NCBI GenBank assembly: GCA_030950975.1
Contig: JAUZQL010000325.1
Location: forward strand, 1 to 6,788
Direction: 5' to 3'
DNA: 6,788 bases
Source of the DNA: Mariprofundaceae bacterium
GTDB taxonomy: Bacteria; Pseudomonadota; Zetaproteobacteria; Mariprofundales; Mariprofundaceae
The notes under the pieces were generated by a model. The model saw only the letters and a list, made by a program, of their open reading frames with translations, was not told where the DNA came from and made no database searches. Shown piece by piece: positions 1 to 5,539 of this stretch. Each line of letters starts with the position of its first letter. Position 1 is the stretch's first letter. Position numbers and translations under genes: made by a program.

Positions 1-1110
1 CTGTATCGATTGTGAAAAGTCTTGGAAATCACGTTGTAATACTCGAAAATGCTTGGATAATTGATTGAATTGTGTTTCAAAAGCTTCATCGCGTGCTTGT
101 TGCGTACTCAATTCAATCACTTGATTGGATAAGGTTTCTAAGCGTTCAGCATCCACTCGTAAAAAACGCCCCGAACTTTTTCGTTGCGCTGTTGTATTCA
201 TTTCCATTTGCTCAATATCAGGGCGAAATGATATTTGATTACTGCTTAAAGTAGGCTGTACTTCAACAGTGTTCGATGTTTCTTTGGGTTTAATCGCTTC
301 TAATACTATTTTGTTTTGAGACGAGTTTTCAGGTGAATCTAAAGTATCTTTTAATAGATGACGATCATGCTCTAACTGTTCATTGGTTTTTTTTATCTGT
401 TGTTGTTTTTTCCAAGCTTCAGCTTCACCTGCACCAATAAGTTCAGAGGATAAGGCAGCAGGTTCAGGTTCAGGTTCATCATTGATATCGCTGGAGAAAT
501 TAACAACGGTATCATCTGGCATACCCAACGAAAGGTTTTCAAAACTAATTTCATCTGATTCTAAGCTGTCATCGGCTAAGTCTATGGCAGTGTTATCATC
601 GGCATCATCTGATACTTTAAGAATACCTATAGCATCAGACTGTACGTTCGCAATTTTTTCTTGATTATCTTCTACCTTGATAGCGTTTTCTTCTGCAAGT
701 AAATCACTTTCAACTACCTCATCAATATGAGCAATGAGGTGTTCTTGTTTCGTGCGCAAGGGCGAAACATCAATGGTATTTTCATCATCTATGTTTTTTA
801 AACGATCATCCAGAACATCATGGATATCATAAAGAAACTGAACAATTGCTGGATTTTTTCGCCAGCCGACATGTTTGATTACTTGTTCCATCAGGTCTTC
901 AAAAAGATGGGCTGTTTCACCAATATCAGTAACACCCAACATGAGAGCCGAACCCTTAATGGTATGAGCATCACGACGCAAAGCCACCATGCCTTCTTCA
1001 GTTAAAGAGCCTGACTCAAATTTGACCAAAGCTTGGTTAATCGAACTTAAGCGTTCGCGAGCCTCATCAAAAAATGAAGCTAAAAAGTTGGATAAGTCAA
1101 AACCAGACAC
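1..1110 (-). CDS. cheA: CheA/ChpA-family chemotaxis histidine kinase, N-terminal part (cut by left edge)
   Basis: This is the amino-terminal 370 codons of a CheA-type sensor kinase; the frame stays open to base 1, so the ATP-binding and CheW-like regulatory domains lie outside. Residues about 5-110 form a histidine phosphotransfer (Hpt/P1) domain with the motif AHTIKGSA; H49 is the predicted phosphorylated histidine. Residues about 110-310 are a low-complexity, strongly acidic linker that includes an EPEPEP run at 212-217. I see no P2 (CheY-docking) domain in it. At 316-325, FLRVDAERLE is the typical opening of the CheA dimerisation (P3) domain. The start is taken as GTG, 18 nt after the MCP stop, because the Hpt domain begins at once and the first in-frame ATG (codon 41) would cut into it. 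No Shine-Dalgarno sequence precedes it, so translation is probably coupled to the upstream MCP. Known family role: autophosphorylation under receptor/CheW control, then transfer to a REC domain. The likely local partner is the REC domain fused to the ATPase at the head of this operon (inference). It has a single Hpt, unlike the multi-Hpt ChpA of Pseudomonas. Confidence 0.9.
   Translation of the reverse strand, partial: MSGFDLSNFLASFFDEARERLSSINQALVKFESGSLTEEGMVALRRDAHTIKGSALMLGVTDIGETAHLFEDLMEQVIKHVGWRKNPAIVQFLYDIHDVLDDRLKNIDDENTIDVSPLRTKQEHLIAHIDEVVESDLLAEENAIKVEDNQEKIANVQSDAIGILKVSDDADDNTAIDLADDSLESDEISFENLSLGMPDDTVVNFSSDINDEPEPEPAALSSELIGAGEAEAWKKQQQIKKTNEQLEHDRHLLKDTLDSPENSSQNKIVLEAIKPKETSNTVEVQPTLSSNQISFRPDIEQMEMNTTAQRKSSGRFLRVDAERLETLSNQVIELSTQQARDEAFETQFNQLSKHFRVLQRDFQDFSQSIQ
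460..477 (-). repeat. three tandem hexamers encoding EPEPEP in the kinase linker
   Basis: Three perfect copies of AGGTTC on the plus strand read as GAACCT x3 (Glu-Pro x3) on the coding strand. The repeat lies in the acidic linker between the Hpt and dimerisation domains. Copy number could vary by slippage without breaking the frame. Probably just flexible-linker sequence. Confidence 0.7.
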
Positions 1111-1128
1111 AAAAAATATCGAAAGAAA

Positions 1129-2586
1129 CTAAATGAGTTTCTGCAGGTTATCTGCCACATCATTAAGTCGAAGGGATGCAACACGCGATTTATCCATTTC
1201 TGTCGCTCCATCTTGCAGTAAATCTGAGATTTCACGCATAGTTAATACAAACTCCACCGAGTTCTCATCTTGCTGTTTTGTTGCATGTGCAATGGTACGT
1301 ACAGCTTGACTAGTTTTGTCTGACATTGCTTTCATTTTTGTTAGTGATTCACCTGCATATTTGGCAACATTTACACCTTGATCCACTTCGTCCAATCCTT
1401 TTTTCGTAACTTCAATGGATTCCTTCGTTGATTTATTGACATCATCCACCACAATTTGAATTTCTTCGGTAAATTGGCGGGCTCGTTCAGAAAGACGGCG
1501 TACTTCGCCAGCAACGACTGAAAATCGTTTGCCAAACTCGCCCGCAGCAGCCGATTCAATGGAAGCATTAAGTGCCAATAAATGAGTTTCATCAGCAAGC
1601 TCTTGCAATGAAACCAATGATTCTAAAATTTGTTCTGATTTACGTCCTGAATCGGTTACTTTTTCTGCAATCAATGCCACTTCTTGGCGAATACGTTCCA
1701 TATAACCAATGGTTTTATTCACTGCTTGTTCACCATCTTCTGCTGAAGAAGCTGTAGCTGCGGCAATGCGTTCTACACTTGCAGCCGTTGTTGCAATCTT
1801 TTTGGCAGAAGCTGACATATCTTCTAATTCTGCTGTAACCACAGCCACGGATTGAGCTTGCGTTACCGATGCTTTAGCTTGACTATCAACAGCCGTTAAA
1901 ATTTCATTGGATGCATGACTTACACCTTCTGACATTTTACCAATGTTACCTGCAATATTGGTCACAAAACTACGGTTAAAGAATGCCATCACAAAAACAA
2001 TAAAGATAATGATGCCAACATTCATTAATGAGTAAAATTGAATTTGATCTTCTTTAGCATTTTGCTCAGTGGATAGTGATGTTGCCAACTGTGTTGCCAC
2101 ACTATTCAATTTATCTTGAGCTACAAAAACCAAGCTTTGAGCGACAACCGTCACGTTACTGGCCATTTGTGAAGGAATTTTTCCGCTGGTAATACCTTCG
2201 GAAATCTTAATGACTTCTTGCATTAAATCATGGACTTCTTTGAGCTTTTTAATATCAGACGTTTTTAATGAAGGCATCGCAGACATTTGAGTATACAAAC
2301 GTAGAAATTCACTGGATGCTTTTTTAATTTTACCAATATCCTCTTTATTTTTGGTTAGCGTAAAATCATTGAGTGGCAGCAATACATTGGGAAGTGATGC
2401 ACGAAAACGTTCTAGCGATGTCTGTTGGCTATTTAAAGTAGAAATTTGCTTAATACCATCAGAGGCTCGGTTGAAAGCAATAAACACCGTGCCGATAAGA
2501 ATAGCAAACAATACAATAGAAATAAGCGTGTTACGACGCGCCAATTGTCGAATACTGATTACAGTACGTTTTTGCTCGTCTGTCAT
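1129..2586 (-). CDS. methyl-accepting chemotaxis protein (PilJ-like receptor, no clear HAMP)
   Basis: A 485-residue chemoreceptor. A short basic cytoplasmic N-terminus (residues 1-19) is followed by transmembrane segment 1 (about 20-38), a helical periplasmic domain (about 40-186) of four-helix-bundle character, and transmembrane segment 2 (about 187-203). The rest is a long coiled-coil signalling domain with its hairpin tip around 332-371. There, ETHLLALNASIESAAAGE matches the conserved MCP tip that binds CheA and CheW. I see no convincing HAMP domain after TM2; the chain goes almost directly into the coiled coil. There is no C-terminal NWETF-type CheR/CheB tether (it ends NLQKLI). I chose the ATG at 2586-2584 because GAGGGG lies 7 nt upstream; a longer reading from a TTG at 2601 would place that ribosome site inside the gene. 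It lies between the CheW-like gene and the CheA-like gene, the order pilI-pilJ-chpA. The likely role is signal input for the fused ATPase-REC protein. The ligand is unknown, and assignment to PilJ proper is by context. Confidence 0.93.
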   Translation of the reverse strand: MTDEQKRTVISIRQLARRNTLISIVLFAILIGTVFIAFNRASDGIKQISTLNSQQTSLERFRASLPNVLLPLNDFTLTKNKEDIGKIKKASSEFLRLYTQMSAMPSLKTSDIKKLKEVHDLMQEVIKISEGITSGKIPSQMASNVTVVAQSLVFVAQDKLNSVATQLATSLSTEQNAKEDQIQFYSLMNVGIIIFIVFVMAFFNRSFVTNIAGNIGKMSEGVSHASNEILTAVDSQAKASVTQAQSVAVVTAELEDMSASAKKIATTAASVERIAAATASSAEDGEQAVNKTIGYMERIRQEVALIAEKVTDSGRKSEQILESLVSLQELADETHLLALNASIESAAAGEFGKRFSVVAGEVRRLSERARQFTEEIQIVVDDVNKSTKESIEVTKKGLDEVDQGVNVAKYAGESLTKMKAMSDKTSQAVRTIAHATKQQDENSVEFVLTMREISDLLQDGATEMDKSRVASLRLNDVADNLQKLI

Positions 2587-2593
2587 AATAATT

Positions 2594-2599
2594 CCCCTC
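2594..2599 (-). promoter_or_regulatory. Shine-Dalgarno that decides the MCP start
   Basis: GAGGGG on the minus strand sits 7 nt before the ATG at 2586-2584. It overlaps an in-frame TTG at 2601-2599, so the ATG, not the TTG, is the likely initiation codon. It is the strongest ribosome site in the window. Confidence 0.8.
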
Positions 2600-2627
2600 A
2601 ATGTAAAGCGATACTTGTCGGCAAACC

Positions 2628-2633
2628 ATCATA
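2628..2633 (-). promoter_or_regulatory. possible -10 element ahead of the MCP gene
   Basis: TATGAT on the minus strand matches the sigma-70 -10 consensus at 5 of 6 positions and lies about 40 nt before the MCP ATG. No good -35 hexamer sits at 16-18 bp; TTTACA at 2661-2656 is 22 bp away. An internal operon promoter would fit the long gap here, but this element alone is weak evidence. Confidence 0.25.
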
Positions 2634-2681
2634 TTTCCAAATGGCTCACCGTTCATGTAAAAAAATTAGCTGCATATTGAC

Positions 2682-2700
2682 GATTAAATTTTATTTAATC
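2682..2700. repeat. perfect 8+3+8 AT-rich inverted repeat in the adaptor-MCP gap
   Basis: GATTAAAT-TTT-ATTTAATC is a perfect inverted repeat about 100 bp upstream of the MCP start. It is AT-only apart from the end pairs, and no T-run follows it on the transcribed strand, so it is not a typical intrinsic terminator. It could be an operator for a dimeric regulator or an RNA hairpin between the two cistrons. Its function is unknown. Confidence 0.6.
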
Positions 2701-2719
2701 AAGTCAGATGTCAGCATCA

Positions 2720-2737
2720 CTTGTTTATTTAAACAAG
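2720..2737. repeat. perfect 8+2+8 inverted repeat overlapping the CheW-like stop codon
   Basis: CTTGTTTA-TT-TAAACAAG is a perfect inverted repeat containing the last codons and TAA stop (2727-2725) of the CheW-like gene. In RNA it would fold into a hairpin at the 3' end of that cistron. No U-run follows, so complete termination is unlikely; partial attenuation, RNA end stabilisation or processing are possible. Only 19 bp separate it from the 2682-2700 repeat. Confidence 0.6.
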
Positions 2738-3207
2738 GCTGCTGTATGAAGTATACGGTAACTTTGTTGTTTGATATTTAGTTTTTGAAAGAAAAAACCT
2801 TTGGGATTTTGTGTGGCTTGTATAAAAGCTTCTTCTTGGATGGATTCGATACCTATAATATCTTCTACGCGTAACGCAAGGTGCATTTTGGGATGGCTTA
2901 AAACGACAAAACGAACATGGTCATCATGTGCCTTATCACTGTTAGGCAAAGACATCACTTGACATGGATCAATCACACAAACGATCTGCCCATGTATATT
3001 GCAGACACCCAATAAGTGATTAGGTGCCATAGGAACGGGTGTTAAAGATTGATAATGTACAACTTCTGATACATCCGTCACGGGCAGGAGAATGATTTCA
3101 TGACCGATAAGAATTTGCATCACTTCCACATAAGATTGATTCAAATCACCATCAAGTTCAGGGGATTTTGTTGAATCAGAGTGTGTTAAAATTGTTTGAG
3201 AAGACAT
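2725..3207 (-). CDS. cheW: CheW-family chemotaxis adaptor (PilI-like)
   Basis: A 160-residue single-domain CheW-like adaptor that couples the receptor to the histidine kinase in the cytoplasm. After a polar N-terminal tail (residues 1-26), the CheW fold runs from about 27 to 160. The best-conserved segment is about 58-81: VP.AP..LLGV.NIHG...CVIDP, equivalent to the family's VP.AP....GV.NLRG.I.PVIDL. NIHG at 70-73 replaces the usual NLRG, as is common in divergent CheW/PilI proteins. Length is typical. The ATG lies 4 nt after the ATPase-REC stop. Its ribosome site AAAGGA is embedded in the last codons of that gene, with 9-nt spacing, so the two genes are almost certainly co-transcribed and probably co-translated. 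By position (before an MCP gene and a CheA gene) it corresponds to pilI of Pil-Chp systems; cheW is the safe family name. Confidence 0.92.
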   Translation of the reverse strand: MSSQTILTHSDSTKSPELDGDLNQSYVEVMQILIGHEIILLPVTDVSEVVHYQSLTPVPMAPNHLLGVCNIHGQIVCVIDPCQVMSLPNSDKAHDDHVRFVVLSHPKMHLALRVEDIIGIESIQEEAFIQATQNPKGFFFQKLNIKQQSYRILHTAALFK

Positions 3208-3211
3208 GATT

Positions 3212-5419
3212 TTACATCCTTTGTTGAATAGCTGAAGCGATTCTTGCGTACATAGAAAGAATTTTTCTAACGCGTGCTTGCAATTTCATCGGTTCTACTG
3301 GCTTTCCTATATAATCATCGGCACCCGATTCTAAGGCAAACACTTCATCTTCTTCATCTTTTCTAGATGTAAGCATAATCACAGGAATATGATCGTAACT
3401 GGAGTTTTCGCGAATTTTTTTAACCAATTCAGGACCTGACATGTTTGGCATTTCAAAATCAGTAAGAACAAGGCTAATACTATTACTCATACGCTGAAGT
3501 GTATCCCAACCCTGCTGTCCATCTTCTGCATCCAGTACATCATAACCTTCAGATTGTAATACAAACTTCACCAAGCTACGAATACTTTTAGAATCATCGA
3601 CAATCAATACAGTTTGTTTACCTGTATATAAATTTTCTTGATCATGAACCTTGTCTTTTTGACGCATGGTCTCACCCAAAGACATCAAAGTTCCTTCATC
3701 GGATATGCGTTGATCCAAGCGAAAACCTTCGGGAGCGGTGGAGTTTCGAATCACTTCAGAAATACTCGTGAGACCTGCCAGTGCCTTATTCATACCATCT
3801 TCAAATAAACAAAACATACCCTCTTCACGAGCCGCCAGCATCAAATCTTTATCGGGTGCTTCGCGTGCAATCATTTCCCGTATGCGATCATTGACATATA
3901 AGACTTCATGAATACCCAATCGCCCTTTATAGCCAATTTTCATACACGCTTTACAACCTACAGGCTCATAGAAATCTTGATCTTCAGGTACACCATAGCG
4001 TTCACAAAATTCCGCATCGGGATGAACTTTTTTCTTGCATTTTGGACATAATCGCCGCGCCAAACGTTGGGCAACAATCAGGTTGAGTGATGATGAAAGC
4101 ATGGTTGATTTAATGCCCATTTCTAACAAGCGAGTAATGGTGGAAGGTGCATCATTGGTATGCAATGTAGATAAGACCATATGCCCTGTTTGCGCAGCAT
4201 GCAAAGCAATTTCAGCGGTTTCTTCATCTCGAATTTCACCGACCATCACAATATCAGGATCTTGTCGCAAAATAGAACGCAATGCTGCGCTGAATGTCAT
4301 ACCAGCCTTCGCATTGACCTGAACTTGATTGATACCTTTGAGCTGAAATTCAACTGGATCTTCAACGGTAATTAAATTGCTTTCTCTACTATTGATATGG
4401 TTTAAAAAGGAATAAAGGGTCGTTGTTTTTCCTGAACCTGTCGGCCCAGTCACCAACACTGCTCCCGTTGGCTTAGCAATGGATTCACGAACACGCTGGT
4501 CAGCCAGCTTTTCAAAACCAAGAATATCCAAATCCAACGATAAACCACTTTTATCCAAAATACGCAGCACAGCCTTTTCACCATAAAACGATGGCAAGAT
4601 AGACACACGCATATCATAGGCTTTTCCCCATAATTTTATGCGTGTCCGACCATCTTGAGGTGTTCGTGTATTGGAAATATCCAGTTTGGATGTGATTTTT
4701 ATACGAGAAATAACAATCGGGTGTGCTTTCACAGGAAATTGTAAGACAACCTGCAAGCGCCCATCAACACGCATCCTTACAACACTGACTTGTTCACCTG
4801 CTTCAATATGAATATCTGACGCACCCAGTTTAAGTGCTTGTACCATAATACCATTGACCAATTTAATAATGGGCGATTCATCCGCACCTTTTTTGAGGGC
4901 ATCAATATCATCATCACTTTCATCATCATCAGCTTCAGTTGAAAAACTGGCATCGTCATCCAAACCCGACATAGCTTCATCAAAGGCGGCATTACCACCT
5001 TGATAAATTTCACGAATTTTCTTTTGAATTGCATCAGGGCGAGCAAAAATAGTACGTACACGCTCGCCTAATTTGAATTGCAAATCATCCAATGCGGAAA
5101 AATTCATGGGGTTGCCTGTAGCAATGACAAGCTCACCATTTTGAAAGTCAATCGGTACAAAATTGAAATCCAAGCATAATTTCTCAGGACATTTTTCAAT
5201 CAATTTATCAGAAGGACGAATATTGTTAATATCTAAATAAGGAACTTTATAAATGCGTGCCAGTGTTTGTATGATAGCTTCCGAATCAATGTCATCAAGA
5301 CTAAGCAATGAATATAAAAGACCATGTTTTTGAGTATCTGGGTGTTTTAGAGCCTCTTTAATCTGCTCTTGAGTGACAACACCACTATCAATAAGTTGAC
5401 GTTGCTGTTTTAATAGCAT
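3212..5419 (-). CDS. PilB/MshE-type ATPase fused to a C-terminal response-regulator receiver domain
   Basis: A 735-residue fusion. Residues 1-145 form the N-terminal GspE/MshEN-type domain. Residues 152-172 are an Asp-rich linker. Residues about 182-565 form the hexameric secretion/pilus ATPase: arginine fingers R215/R217/R221, Walker A GPTGSGKT 325-332, Asp box TVEDPVEF 351-358, Walker B with VGEIRD 393-398, His box STLHTND 417-423, and a zinc site C458/C461/C489/C492. The wording (QAAQTGH-like, TLHTNDAP) resembles PilB/MshE more than GspE. A linker (about 566-600) leads to a complete REC domain (about 602-725) with acidic pocket D608/D609, phosphoacceptor D654, T684 and K706. The ATPase family drives type IV pilus extension or type II secretion at the inner membrane. 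REC domains are phosphorylated by CheA-type kinases, and one is encoded in this operon, so kinase control of the motor is the inferred role. The single in-frame ATG was used; only a weak AAGG lies 11 nt upstream. A true pilB probably exists elsewhere, so no symbol is given. Confidence 0.93.
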   Translation of the reverse strand: MLLKQQRQLIDSGVVTQEQIKEALKHPDTQKHGLLYSLLSLDDIDSEAIIQTLARIYKVPYLDINNIRPSDKLIEKCPEKLCLDFNFVPIDFQNGELVIATGNPMNFSALDDLQFKLGERVRTIFARPDAIQKKIREIYQGGNAAFDEAMSGLDDDASFSTEADDDESDDDIDALKKGADESPIIKLVNGIMVQALKLGASDIHIEAGEQVSVVRMRVDGRLQVVLQFPVKAHPIVISRIKITSKLDISNTRTPQDGRTRIKLWGKAYDMRVSILPSFYGEKAVLRILDKSGLSLDLDILGFEKLADQRVRESIAKPTGAVLVTGPTGSGKTTTLYSFLNHINSRESNLITVEDPVEFQLKGINQVQVNAKAGMTFSAALRSILRQDPDIVMVGEIRDEETAEIALHAAQTGHMVLSTLHTNDAPSTITRLLEMGIKSTMLSSSLNLIVAQRLARRLCPKCKKKVHPDAEFCERYGVPEDQDFYEPVGCKACMKIGYKGRLGIHEVLYVNDRIREMIAREAPDKDLMLAAREEGMFCLFEDGMNKALAGLTSISEVIRNSTAPEGFRLDQRISDEGTLMSLGETMRQKDKVHDQENLYTGKQTVLIVDDSKSIRSLVKFVLQSEGYDVLDAEDGQQGWDTLQRMSNSISLVLTDFEMPNMSGPELVKKIRENSSYDHIPVIMLTSRKDEEDEVFALESGADDYIGKPVEPMKLQARVRKILSMYARIASAIQQRM
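3217..3222 (-). promoter_or_regulatory. ribosome site of the CheW-like gene inside the ATPase-REC 3' end
   Basis: AAAGGA on the minus strand, 9 nt before the ATG at 3207-3205, is made from the final Gln-Arg-Met codons of the ATPase-REC gene. This overlap supports translational coupling of the adaptor to the fusion protein. Confidence 0.75.
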
Positions 5420-5472
5420 AAAGGTATCTGCCTTGAAAAATGTTTCATTGGCACGTGACCTTAGTAAGCTGT

Positions 5473-5509
5473 ATCACGAAAATCAAGTGTGATATAAGGT
5501 GTTCGTGAT
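5473..5509. promoter_or_regulatory. inverted/periodic GTGAT half-sites in the divergent ATPase-mltD promoter region
   Basis: ATCACGAA (5473-5480) and TTCGTGAT (5502-5509) are perfect inverted arms separated by 21 bp. A third half-site GTGAT lies at 5489-5493. The three ATCAC/GTGAT cores therefore begin at 5473, 5489 and 5505, exactly 16 bp apart. The cluster surrounds an AT-rich core (GATATAAG, 5491-5498) that contains weak -10-like elements on both strands: TATAAG at 5493-5498 for mltD and TATATC on the minus strand for the ATPase operon. It is a plausible shared operator for divergent transcription. It is not a CRP site, because the half-sites are in the wrong orientation and spacing. No regulator can be named. 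Confidence 0.4.
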
Positions 5510-5517
5510 TTCTATGC

Positions 5518-5530
5518 GTAACATCGTTAC
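5518..5530. repeat. perfect 5+3+5 inverted repeat just before mltD
   Basis: GTAAC-ATC-GTTAC lies 9 bp before the mltD ATG, where a ribosome site would be expected; no Shine-Dalgarno is visible there. It could be a small operator or a leader hairpin. Short repeats like this also occur by chance. Confidence 0.35.
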
Positions 5531-5539
5531 TGTGCCGCC

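Noticed and set aside
383..664. Ser-rich open frame on the plus strand
   Set aside because: It is the antisense shadow of the acidic, low-complexity linker of the CheA-like gene. It has no ribosome site or recognisable domain.
2587..2601. A longer MCP start at the TTG (2601-2599), adding five codons
   Set aside because: The TTG overlaps the GAGGGG ribosome site that is ideally spaced (7 nt) from the ATG at 2586-2584, so the ATG is far more likely.
2697..2709. IHF binding site (WATCAANNNNTTR)
   Set aside because: AATCAA is present but the required TTR three bases after the 4-bp spacer is GAT, so the consensus fails. The same holds at 5481-5493.
2682..2737. Rho-independent terminator between the adaptor and MCP genes
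   Set aside because: Both stems are AT-rich and neither is followed by a U-run on the minus strand, so they are listed as inverted repeats instead.
4035..4375. Plus-strand open frames opposite the ATPase gene
   Set aside because: They are antisense to the Walker B/His-box region of a clearly coding gene and show no domain features of their own.
5473..5493. CRP/FNR-type operator
   Set aside because: The half-sites read ATCAC...GTGAT, the reverse of TGTGA-N6-TCACA, with an 11-bp spacer, so neither the CRP nor the FNR consensus fits.
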